Below are positions 25,481 to 34,500 of a stretch of 64,000 bases of DNA, one piece after another (positions within the stretch are counted from its first letter, which is position 1; each line of letters starts with the position of its first letter). The stretch is from positions 1-64,000 of the forward strand of contig NZ_JAHKQL010000034.1 of NCBI RefSeq assembly GCF_018861005.1, given 5' to 3'. The DNA is from Polaribacter vadi (GTDB lineage Bacteria; Bacteroidota; Bacteroidia; Flavobacteriales; Flavobacteriaceae). The notes below the pieces were generated by a model. It had not been told where the DNA came from. It saw only the letters and a program-made list of their open reading frames with translations, and made no database searches. A program made the translations under genes and the position numbers.

Positions 25481-27301
25481 ATGACAAAAAACGGGAATTC
25501 TTTAGATCAACGTACGTTTTCTAAATTAAGCCGTTTGTATATTCTTGCTTTAAGTACAATTGCGCTTTCTGTTATAATTAGCCAAGTTTTAGTTCGTAAT
25601 CATTTGGCAAATCAAGAAAGTGATTCAACTGTAATAAATGTTGCTGGTAGGCAAAGAATGCTAAGTCAAAAATTAACAAAAGATATTCTTTCCTTATCTA
25701 TTTCAGACCAAGAACTTACTAGAAATCAATTAAAAAATAGAATTAAAAATACATTAACTTTGTGGGAACTTTCTCACTATGCACTCCAAAATGGTAATGA
25801 TTCTTTAGGTTTACCAGCAGAAAATAGTTATGAGATAAAAAGACGTTTTAAAGAAATTAACCCTGTTTTTAAGATTATAAAAACTGCTTCAGAATCTATC
25901 ATAGAAAAATTGCAACAAAATTCAGATTTGGCTATTTATGATTTAGCTACTGATATAAAAAAAGTGACTAAAAATGAAGGTTCTTTTTTAGCAAAGATGG
26001 ATGATATTGTAAATCAATATGATTTAGAGGCAAATGAAAAAGTAGCTTGGTTAAGAAAGTTGGAGTTCTTTTTAATGGCATTAACCTTAATAATTCTTTT
26101 AGGTGAATTTTTATTCATTTTTTGGCCAACTGCAAAATCGGTAAAAGCAACATTGTCAGAATTATTATTGGCTGAAAAAAGAGCTAAAAAAATGGCTTTT
26201 AATGCAGATCAGTTAAGTGTTGCTAAAGAAGAGTCTGTAAAAGAATTACGAGCTTTAAGTCATGCAATGGATGAAACGTTGTTGTTTGCACGAATTTCTC
26301 CAAATGGAAACTTAATCCATATGGGTAATAAGTTTTCGCGTTTGTTTCGATTATCAAATTTTAATAAAGAAATTTTATTTTGGGACCTTTTGTCAATCAA
26401 CGAAAATGAAAAAGTTGCAATAGAAAATTTAATAAATAAACATAAAAAAATAGGTTGGCAAGGAGAGGTAAAAGCAACTGCTAAAAATAATATTTCGATT
26501 TGGTTAGAAATGTCTATTATACCTTATAGACCCACAGAAGATAAATCAGAATTATTAATTATTGCATCAGAAATTACAGATAGAAAAGAAGCGCAGATAG
26601 AAGTAGAGAGGCTTACAAAAGTTAGTTTCGAAGAGAAAATGAGTCAGCAAAAAATAATTTCTAGCAAGATTATAGAAAATCAAGAAAAAGAACAAAATAG
26701 AATTGCAAAAGATGTTCATGATGGAATAGGGCAAATGTTAACGGGCTTAAAGTTTAACTTAGAAAGTATAAATTTAGATGATTTAGAAAAGTCTAAAACT
26801 AAAATTGAGCACTTAAAAGAATTGACTACCAATATTATAAAAGGGGTTAGGACAGCTACTTTTAATTTAACGCCACCAGAATTGTCAGATCATGGAATTG
26901 TACCAGCAATATCAAAATTAACTCAAGAATTAGGTAAACTAACAGGTAAAGAAATTCTTTTATTTAATAAAACCGATTTCAATCAACGATTAGATTCTTT
27001 AACTGAAATAAATTTATACAGAATTACGCAAGAAGCAATTAATAATGCAATAAAATATGCAAATTCTTCCAGTATTTTAGTGTCACTTTCTCATAGTAAA
27101 AATATGTTAAGCATTGTTATAGATGATGATGGTAAGGGGTTTGAGCCAGCCAAAGTAAAAAAAGTTAAAAATGGTGATGGGGGAATGGGTATGACTTTTA
27201 TGAAAGAAAGAATTAAGTATATTGATGGTCGTTTGTTCTTAAATTCTGAATTAGGAAAAGGTACTAGGGTAACTTTAAATATCCCTTTAAAAACAGTTTA
27301 A
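25481..27301 (+). CDS. NarX/PilJ-like sensor histidine kinase
   Basis: A 606-residue membrane sensor kinase. TM1 is at about 19-35. A periplasmic four-helix sensor domain of the PilJ/NarX type carries the P-box-like motif INVAGRQRMLSQKL (52-65); in NarX this segment binds nitrate. TM2 is at about 196-215, followed by a PAS domain (about 255-370) and a HisKA_3 dimerisation domain with phosphorylated H413 in KDVHDGIGQMLTGLKF. The HATPase domain shows NNAIKYA (N box), DDDGKGFEPA (G1) and GMGMTFMKERI (G2). HisKA_3 kinases pair with NarL-type regulators; the one at 29144 is the obvious partner. It is in the nirD-DUF4202 operon (15-bp gap). Confidence 0.92.
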   Translation: MTKNGNSLDQRTFSKLSRLYILALSTIALSVIISQVLVRNHLANQESDSTVINVAGRQRMLSQKLTKDILSLSISDQELTRNQLKNRIKNTLTLWELSHYALQNGNDSLGLPAENSYEIKRRFKEINPVFKIIKTASESIIEKLQQNSDLAIYDLATDIKKVTKNEGSFLAKMDDIVNQYDLEANEKVAWLRKLEFFLMALTLIILLGEFLFIFWPTAKSVKATLSELLLAEKRAKKMAFNADQLSVAKEESVKELRALSHAMDETLLFARISPNGNLIHMGNKFSRLFRLSNFNKEILFWDLLSINENEKVAIENLINKHKKIGWQGEVKATAKNNISIWLEMSIIPYRPTEDKSELLIIASEITDRKEAQIEVERLTKVSFEEKMSQQKIISSKIIENQEKEQNRIAKDVHDGIGQMLTGLKFNLESINLDDLEKSKTKIEHLKELTTNIIKGVRTATFNLTPPELSDHGIVPAISKLTQELGKLTGKEILLFNKTDFNQRLDSLTEINLYRITQEAINNAIKYANSSSILVSLSHSKNMLSIVIDDDGKGFEPAKVKKVKNGDGGMGMTFMKERIKYIDGRLFLNSELGKGTRVTLNIPLKTV

Positions 27302-27343
27302 TTTATTTTAATAAAATTGCTAAAGCATCATTTTATATCTGAG

Positions 27344-27915
27344 TTGACAACAAGCTGAAAAATTACGAATCCGAAATTGAGAGATAAGAATCGAATACCG
27401 AAAATATTAAGTGAACTTGAACGAATTTGGAAAGCTAATCCTAATTTTAGATTAGGTCAATTAATTATTTGTGGAACTAAGACTAAAAAATCTAATCCAG
27501 AAGTATTTTATATTGAGGACGAAAATTTATTAGAAGGGTTATTAAAATTCGAAAATAGTTTCGATTTAAAAGCTCAAGAATTGGAGTCTATTTATGATTG
27601 GAAAACATATCCTAATGTTTCCAAAATTGAACACAAAGAACTATCTTTAGAATTACTTTCGGAATTGATAAATACTCTTAAAAAATCTGAAAAAAAAATA
27701 GTTATTACCCCAATTAATCTAATGAAATTAAATGGAGCACCTGTTTCTGATCAAGCTTGGTTGTTAGGTCAAAAGCAAAGGATTAAAGTCTTAAAAAAAC
27801 TATTACGAGAATTAGAAGAAAACGGAATATTAACTGAAAGAAAATCTAAACAAGATTTTTTAGGAATTAAAGAAATTGGATTCGATATTGTTTAATAAAA
27901 ATCCAATTGACAACA
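27344..27915. repeat. 9-bp direct repeats flanking the 27377 gene
   Basis: TTGACAACA occurs at 27344-27352 and again at 27907-27915, enclosing exactly the small gene between the sensor kinase and the metallopeptidase gene. Such a pair looks like a target-site duplication around inserted DNA, but no transposase or terminal inverted repeats are visible. Confidence 0.35.
27377..27895 (+). CDS. Hypothetical protein, DUF1040-like N-terminus
   Basis: A 172-residue protein without a certain function. The N-terminal part (RDKNRIPKILSELERIWKAN followed by FRLGQLI) resembles the small DUF1040/YihD-like domain. The C-terminal half (about 110-172) is basic and helical, with KQRIKVLKKLLRELEENG. It starts at a TTG (27377); an in-frame stop at 27356-27358 excludes any start further upstream and no ATG is available near the N-terminal block. 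It interrupts the otherwise regulatory gene run between sensor kinase and metallopeptidase and is flanked by 9-bp direct repeats, so it may be a late insertion. Confidence 0.6.
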   Translation: MRDKNRIPKILSELERIWKANPNFRLGQLIICGTKTKKSNPEVFYIEDENLLEGLLKFENSFDLKAQELESIYDWKTYPNVSKIEHKELSLELLSELINTLKKSEKKIVITPINLMKLNGAPVSDQAWLLGQKQRIKVLKKLLRELEENGILTERKSKQDFLGIKEIGFDIV

Positions 27916-28037
27916 TCACATAAAAATATTGCTAGTTTTACTTATTTTCGAAATTCTGAAGTAATTTCGCCGTTCATTGTTTATTTACTAAATTAACAAC
28001 TGAATCACGCAACTAAACTTATATAAACACGATAGTT

Positions 28038-29057
28038 ATGAATATTTTTCAATGCCCTAATTGTAGTAATACTGTTTATTTTGAGAATACAAGTTGCGAA
28101 AATTGTGAAAGGACTTTGGGGTATCATCTAGAATCTGATAATTTTAAGATACCAGATAATAATAGCCTAAAATTTTGTAAAAATTATATCTATGATAATT
28201 GTAATTGGTTGATAAATGTTTCTGATGAAAATGATTTCTGTACAGCTTGCCAATTAAATAGAACAATACCAAATAAAAGAGATCTTGATGATTTTAATAA
28301 ATGGGAGCAATTAGAATTTGCTAAACATCGATTAATTTATCAGTTGTATAAATTAAAATTACCATTAGTTGCAAAAAACCATAATGACAAAGGTATTGCT
28401 TTTGATTTTTTATCAGAAAACAACAAAGAAAATAAACTTACTGGTCATGCAGATGGTGTTGTAACTATAATCCTTTCTGAAGCTGATGCTGTTCATAGAG
28501 CTCAGTTAAAAAAGCTGATGAACGAACCTTATAGAACTTTGTTGGGGCATTTTAGGCATGAAATAGGACATTATTATTGGATGCTATTTTTCGAAAAAGA
28601 ACACTTACAGAGTTTTAGAAATCTTTTTGGTGATGAAAGAAAAGATTATGGTAAATCATTAGAAGCACATTACAAAAACGGTGAGCAAAAAGATTGGAAC
28701 GTGAATTTTATAAGTAACTATGCAAGTTCACATCCTTGGGAAGATTGGGCAGAAACCTGGGCACATTATCTACATATTATGGATACTTTAGAAACTGCAA
28801 GTTCTTTAGGTATTTCTTTTACAAAATCTAAAACAATATTGTCTAAAGATTGTGTTTCTAATTTTGATGATCCTTATAAAATTAAAGATTTTAGAAAAAT
28901 TTTTGATGCAAGTATTACTTTAACTTCTGCTGCAAATAGTTTAAATAGAGCAATGGGCTTGCCAGATATTTATCCTTTTATTATTCCAGAGCCCGTTTAT
29001 TTTAAGTTAGAGTTCATTCACAATTTATTATTTAATAACAATTGGAATCTGAAATAA
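28038..29057 (+). CDS. Zinc-ribbon putative metallopeptidase (Peptidase_Mx-like)
   Basis: A 339-residue protein with an N-terminal zinc ribbon (C6xxC9 and C20xxC23) and two further cysteine pairs near 49-75 (FCTACQLN), followed by an alpha/helical region with HEIGH at 174-178, the HExxH zinc-protease signature, and the conserved PWEDWAETWAHYLH block about 60 residues later, whose E and H are candidate third ligands. The arrangement matches the family described as putative zinc-binding metallopeptidase (PF15887) with its DUF2248 zinc ribbon. No signal peptide, so cytosolic. Substrate unknown. It sits between the two-component genes of the nitrate island with its own 142-bp leader. Confidence 0.8.
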   Translation: MNIFQCPNCSNTVYFENTSCENCERTLGYHLESDNFKIPDNNSLKFCKNYIYDNCNWLINVSDENDFCTACQLNRTIPNKRDLDDFNKWEQLEFAKHRLIYQLYKLKLPLVAKNHNDKGIAFDFLSENNKENKLTGHADGVVTIILSEADAVHRAQLKKLMNEPYRTLLGHFRHEIGHYYWMLFFEKEHLQSFRNLFGDERKDYGKSLEAHYKNGEQKDWNVNFISNYASSHPWEDWAETWAHYLHIMDTLETASSLGISFTKSKTILSKDCVSNFDDPYKIKDFRKIFDASITLTSAANSLNRAMGLPDIYPFIIPEPVYFKLEFIHNLLFNNNWNLK

Positions 29058-29088
29058 TTTAATATAAACTTAATCTAATTATTCAACA

Positions 29089-29125
29089 TACGTAGTTTTA
29101 CTTAAAATTCTTATTTTTGTAAGTA
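29089..29125 (+). promoter_or_regulatory. Promoter region of the NarL-family regulator
   Basis: TATTTTTG at 29112-29119 is an exact -7 box, 24 bp before the ATG. A TACGTAG heptamer followed by TTTTA lies at 29089-29100, and GTAAGTA at 29119-29125 overlaps the expected start. The TACGTAGTTTT string is the same as in the nirB promoter. Confidence 0.45.
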
Positions 29126-29143
29126 TAAAATCTATAATTAATT

Positions 29144-29803
29144 ATGATAAATGTAGTGTTAGCAGACGATCACGTTTTGGTAAGAGATGGAATAAAAGCG
29201 CTATTAGAAGATCAATCAGGAATTACTGTAATTGATGAAGCTTCTAATGGTATAGAGGCTTTAGAGGTGCTTTCTAAAAACAAACCACACGTTTTAATTA
29301 TAGATATTCGTATGCCAGAAATGAATGGAATTGAAGCTGTTGCAGAGGTGAAAAAACATTTTAAAGATGTAAAAACTTTAATGCTTTCTATGCACGATTC
29401 AGAAGAATATGTAGTAAAATCTATACAAGCAGGTGCAGATGGTTATTTGTTAAAAGGAGCAAGTAAAGAAGAGTTTTTAAAAGCTGTAATAAAAGTAGCT
29501 TCTGGTGGTAAATACTTTACAGGTGATGTTTCTTCTATAATAATGAACAATTTTGTAAGCGGAAATACCACAAGTATTGATACTTCTATAAAAGTAAGTA
29601 CAGAGCTTCCTTTTAAATTAACTAAAAGGGAAAGGCAGATTTTAGATCTAGTTTTAGAATTAAAAAATAATAAAGATATTGCTGATGAACTTAAAATCAG
29701 TAAACGAACTGCAGAAGTACATCGATTTAACTTAATGAAGAAATTAGAGGTTAAAAATCTAATGGAATTAACTAATAAGGTTAAAGAATATCAATTAATA
29801 TAA
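29144..29803 (+). CDS. NarL/FixJ-family response regulator
   Basis: A 219-residue DNA-binding response regulator. The receiver domain (about 1-120) has acidic residues D8 and D9, phosphoacceptor D54 in LIIDIRMPEMNG and K103-region LLKGASKEE. A LuxR-type helix-turn-helix occupies about 150-215 (KLTKRERQILDLV and ISKRTAEVHRFNLMKKL). Partner of the sensor kinase at 25481 by family pairing (HisKA_3 with NarL type) and location. It ends 170 bp before narK. NarL proteins bind TACYYMT heptamers, and similar heptamers crowd the promoters of this island, including the one in front of this gene. Confidence 0.93.
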   Translation: MINVVLADDHVLVRDGIKALLEDQSGITVIDEASNGIEALEVLSKNKPHVLIIDIRMPEMNGIEAVAEVKKHFKDVKTLMLSMHDSEEYVVKSIQAGADGYLLKGASKEEFLKAVIKVASGGKYFTGDVSSIIMNNFVSGNTTSIDTSIKVSTELPFKLTKRERQILDLVLELKNNKDIADELKISKRTAEVHRFNLMKKLEVKNLMELTNKVKEYQLI

Positions 29804-29909
29804 GTACTTAATTAAGTTTGTTTTTTAAAACAATTATTTTTTAACTTCAATTTTACAATATCCTTAAAATCAGTGTTGTGTAATTGTTGATATCCTAATA
29901 ATTAGAATA

Positions 29910-29954
29910 TACGTATTTTTTATACTTAGAATTAAGTATTTATACTTAGTTTTG
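29910..29954 (+). promoter_or_regulatory. narK promoter with four NarL-like heptamers
   Basis: Within 40 bp lie TACGTAT (29910-29916), TACTTAG (29923-29929), TTAAGTA (29932-29938) and TACTTAG (29943-29949). The second and third form a 7-2-7 inverted pair, the arrangement used by NarL. The third and fourth form a perfect dyad TAAGTA-N4-TACTTA. TAGTTTTG at 29947-29954 is the -7 box, 20 bp before the ATG, just as in nirB. Confidence 0.6.
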
Positions 29955-29973
29955 TGGTATAAATATATGTATT

Positions 29974-31395
29974 ATGTCTACTTTAACTCAAGAAAAAGCA
30001 ACAAAACTAAGTTTGTTTAATTTTAAAAATGTATCCACTCGTACTTTTTGGATTACATCTATTTCATTTTTTATGTGCTTTTTTGCCTGGTTTGGTATTG
30101 TGCCTTTTATGCCAGATGTTGTAAAAGATTTAGGTTTAACACCAGATCAAAAATGGAATTCTATAATTTTAGCAGTTTCAGGAACTGTTTTTGCGCGTTT
30201 ACTAATAGGTAAATTATGCGATAAATATGGTCCAAGATTATGTTATACTTGGTTGTTAATGTTAGGTGCTATTCCAGTTATTTTATGTGGTTTAGTGCAA
30301 ACACCAACTCAATTTTTAGTTTGTAGATTATTTATTGGTTTTATAGGGGCATCTTTTGTAATAACGCAAGTACATACTTCATTAATGTTTGCGCCAAATA
30401 TTGTGGGTACTGCAAATGCAACTTCTGCAGGTTGGGGTAATTTAGGAGGAGGAGCAAATAGATTAGGAATGCCTTTAATAGCTGGGGTAGTTGTTGCTTT
30501 TGGAATTGCAGATGCAGATGCTTGGAGATATTCTATGGTTATTGCAGGTGTTGTTTGTTTTTTAATGGGTATTGTTTATTTCTTTTTTACACAAGATACT
30601 CCAAAAGGAAATTTTAAAGAATTAAAAGCTTCAGGAGAAATGATTACGACCAAAAAAGATCAGATTGGTTTTTTAGAGGTTTTAAAAGATTATAGAGTTT
30701 GGATTCTTTTTGTGGTTTATGCAGCAAGTTTTGGAATTGAATTAACAGTTTACGGAACTATGGATGATTACCTTCAAAATACATTTCAATTAGAAAGAGT
30801 TACAGCTGGTAATATTGTACTTTCATTTGCTTTAATGAATATTTTTGCAAGAACTTTAGGTGGTTTCTTTGGTGATAAATTTGGGAAATTAAAAGGTTTA
30901 AGAGGTCGAGTTTTATTCTTGTCTTTTATCTTAACATTACAAGGGATTATGTTGATATCCTTTTCAGGAGCAACAAGTATAATTTTAGGAATTGTTTTAT
31001 TAATTTCTTTCAGTTTAAGTGTACAAATGGCAGAAGGAGCTACATTTTCTGTAGTGCCATTTATAAATAAAAAAGCAATTGGTTCTGTTTCTGGTATTGT
31101 TGGTGCTGGTGGTAATGTTGGTGCTTTTTTAGCAGCAATGTTATTAAAATCAAAATCTGCTGTAGCAGAAAAAGCAGCTATTGCAGCTAATGAAGGTTTA
31201 GGGGAAGAAGCAATTAAAGCAGCCCAATCTGTAGCTTCATCAAGTGCAGTTTCTAGTGGGTATTTATTAATTGGTTTTGTGGTGATTGCAACAGCAGTTG
31301 TATCTTTAACTATTAAGTTTTCTAAAGAAGATGAATACTCAGAAGCTCCAGAAAAAGTAAAAGAAATAGCACCAGAATTGGTAACTGTAAAATAA
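29974..31395 (+). CDS. narK: NarK-type nitrate/nitrite MFS transporter
   Basis: A 473-residue inner-membrane carrier with about 12 spans. Two glycine-rich nitrate signatures are visible, SAGWGNLGGGANRLGMPLIA (around 150-170) and VSGIVGAGGNVGAFLAAML (around 370-388), which mark the NarK/NasA/NRT2 family. The MFS loop motif GKLCDKYGPR follows TM2. It would import nitrate or exchange nitrate and nitrite. It has a promoter rich in regulatory heptamers and is followed after 152 bp by the nitrate reductase gene without a clear terminator. The island also encodes an ABC nitrate importer, so there are two uptake routes. Confidence 0.93.
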   Translation: MSTLTQEKATKLSLFNFKNVSTRTFWITSISFFMCFFAWFGIVPFMPDVVKDLGLTPDQKWNSIILAVSGTVFARLLIGKLCDKYGPRLCYTWLLMLGAIPVILCGLVQTPTQFLVCRLFIGFIGASFVITQVHTSLMFAPNIVGTANATSAGWGNLGGGANRLGMPLIAGVVVAFGIADADAWRYSMVIAGVVCFLMGIVYFFFTQDTPKGNFKELKASGEMITTKKDQIGFLEVLKDYRVWILFVVYAASFGIELTVYGTMDDYLQNTFQLERVTAGNIVLSFALMNIFARTLGGFFGDKFGKLKGLRGRVLFLSFILTLQGIMLISFSGATSIILGIVLLISFSLSVQMAEGATFSVVPFINKKAIGSVSGIVGAGGNVGAFLAAMLLKSKSAVAEKAAIAANEGLGEEAIKAAQSVASSSAVSSGYLLIGFVVIATAVVSLTIKFSKEDEYSEAPEKVKEIAPELVTVK

Positions 31396-31547
31396 AGAAT
31401 TACAGTTGTTGTATTCTTAATCAGAAAAAAATATTTGGTTTTTTTGATGTAAAACCAACTAAACTATTTTAAGTTATTAAGAATAATAAAGTCAATGTTT
31501 GGTTTGTGAAAATTTAATGTCGTATTTAGTATAAAATCTTAGTTTAA

Positions 31548-34500
31548 ATGATCAAAAATGAAGTTAAAACAACATGTTCTTATTGTGGGGTAGGTTGTGG
31601 TATTATCGTAAAAAAAGACATTAACAACAAGGTTTTTGTTGAAGGAGATAAAGATCATCCTGTAAATAAAGGGATGTTGTGTTCTAAAGGAATGAACTTA
31701 CATTATGTAGCAAATGATGTGTCTGATAGAATATTATATCCAGAAATGCGTTGGTCTCGTTCTCATCCTAGAGAAAGAGTTTCTTGGGATACAGCTTTGG
31801 ATAGAGCTGCAAACGTATTTAAATCTATCATAAAAAAACATGGGCCAGATTCAGTGGCTTTCTACGTTTCTGGACAAAGTTTAACAGAAGAATATTACAT
31901 CGCAAATAAATTAACAAAAGGTTTTTTAGGTACAAATAATATAGACACAAACTCACGTTTATGTATGAGTTCTGCTGTTGTGGGTTATAAAAAAACATTT
32001 GGAGAAGATAGTGTGCCAGTTTCTTATGAAGATATAGAATTGGCAGATTGCTTTTTAATAACAGGTGCAAATCCTGCTTGGTGTCATCCCATATTATTTA
32101 GAAGGATAGAAAAAAGAAAAGAAGAAAACCCGAATGTAAAAATTATTGTAATTGATCCTCGTAGAACAGATTCAGCAAATTTTGCAGATTTACATTTACA
32201 ACTAACTCCAGGTACAGACGTAGTTTTGTATAATGCAATTGCCAGACGTTTGTATAAAAGAGGTTTAATTGATGAAGATTTTATCAAAAAGCATACTCAA
32301 GGTTTTGAAGATTATCGTAAAATAATTTTAGATACAAACTTAAAAAAAGCTTCAAAAATATGTGGAGTACCTGAAGATGATATAGAAAAAGCTGCAGAAA
32401 TAATTGGGCTATCAAAAGGTTTTATTAGTATGTGGGCAATGGGTTTAAACCAAAGTGTGGTGGGTACAGATAAAAATGTATCGCTATTAAATCTATCCTT
32501 AATTACAGGTCAAGTTGGTAAGCCTGGTTCAGGTCCATTTTCGTTAACAGGTCAGCCAAATGCAATGGGTGGTCGTGAAGTTGGTGGAATGGCTAACCTT
32601 TTGGCTGTACATAAAGATTTAGGAAACGAAGAGCATAGAAGAGAAGTTGCACAGTTTTGGGGAGTAGATAAAATATCACCAAAACCAGGCTTAACAGCTA
32701 CAGAAATGTTTGATGCTTTAGAAAGTGGAAAGCTAAAAGCTGTTTGGATTGCTTGTACAAATCCGTTAGTGAGTTTGCCAAATTCGCATCAAATAGAAAA
32801 AGCGATGGCAAATTCTAAGTTTGTTGTGGTACAAGAAATTTCTCATAAATCAGATACTGTAAAATATGCAGATTTGGTTTTACCAGCAGCAGCTTGGTTA
32901 GAGAAAGAAGGTACAATGACAAATTCTGAACGTAGAATTTCTTACCTACCCAAAGAAATAGATGCACCAGGAGAAGCAAGGCCAGATGTAGAAATTTTCT
33001 GCGATTTTGCGCAAAGAATGGGCTTTAGAGGTTTTAATTACAATAGTGCAGAAGAAATTTACGACGAATATGCATCAATGACAAAAGGTACAAATATTGA
33101 TGTTTCTTTCTTAAACTACGATCGTTTAAAAAACGAAGGTACTTTTCAGTGGCCAGTAAATGAATATCGTCATTCTGGTACGCCTCGTCTTTTTGAAGAT
33201 AAAAAATTCTATACACCATCTCAAAAAGCAATTTTTAATGTTCCATCAACCATAGAAAATACATCAGTAAAAACAAATCAAGAATTTCCTTTAATTCTTA
33301 CAACAGGTCGTATTCGAGATCAATGGCACACCATGACAAAAACAGGTAAAGTGTCGCGTTTAAAAACGCATTATCCAAAACCAGTTTTAGAAATTAATCC
33401 TGTTGATGCATATTTAAATGGAATTAAAGATGGTGATGTTGCAGAAATAAAAAGTACAAATGGTGTAGTTAGAGTGCGTGCAAAAATTACGGATGCTATA
33501 AAAGAAGGTGTCGTTTTTTTACCTATGCATTGGGGTAAGGTTTTAAAAAGTAATTTAAATAGAGCTAATAATTTAACAAATACACATATAGATCCTGTTT
33601 CTAAAGAGCCAGATTTTAAATTTACTACGGTTTCAGTTTCTAAGTATAAAAAAATAAAAGAAAAAATAATTGTTGCTGGTGCAGGAGCTGCTGCTTTTCG
33701 TTTTTTACAGAATTATAGAGATTATAATGAGGTAGATGAAATTCACGTGTTTTCTAAAGAATCAAACTTATTTTATAATCGTGTTTTGTTGCCAGAATAT
33801 ATTACAGAAGAGCTTACTTGGCAACAATTATTAAAGATTAAAAATGCTGAATTAAGTAATTTAGACATTCATATTCATCCAGAAACTTTAATTGATAAGA
33901 TTGATAAAGAAGCTAAAATAGTTACAGATTCAAATGGTGAAACGCATAATTTTGATAAATTGATTTTAGCCACAGGTAGTAGAGCATTTATTCCTAAAGA
34001 TGTGCAAATTGATTTACCTGGTCGTTTTACAATGCGTAATAAAAGTGATGCAGATGAATTTAAAAAATATTTAGAAAATACAGGTTTGCCTCCAGAAGAG
34101 CAACATGTTGTTATTGTTGGTGGTGGTTTATTAGGTTTAGAATTGGCTGCAGCAATGAAGCACAAGAATGTGAAAATTACAATTGTGCAAAGAGCATCAA
34201 GATTAATGGAGCGTCAATTAGATAAAATTTCTAGTAAATTATTGTCTTTGGATGTACAAGAAAGAGGAATTCAAATTTATTTTGATAATGAAGTAAGTAC
34301 TGTTTTTGATGATGATGAAACAGGTGAATTAACCATCAACCTAAAATCAGGAAAATACATTACAGCAAACGCAATTGTGTATGCTATTGGTACAAGACCA
34401 AATATAGAAATTGCAAAAAATAACGGAATTATTTGTGGTAGAGGTGTAAAAGTAAATCAGCATTTACAATCTTCACATCCAGATATTTTTGCTATCGGAG

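Noticed and set aside
27949-27969. Perfect 7-bp stem CGAAATT/AATTTCG before the metallopeptidase gene
   Set aside because: No T-run, no matching regulator and no second copy; probably a chance palindrome in AT-rich DNA or a minor leader structure.
31383-31407. Stem AACTGTAA/TTACAGTT at the narK stop as a terminator separating narK from the nitrate reductase gene
   Set aside because: It is followed by mixed sequence, not a T-run, so I treat the two genes as possibly co-transcribed.
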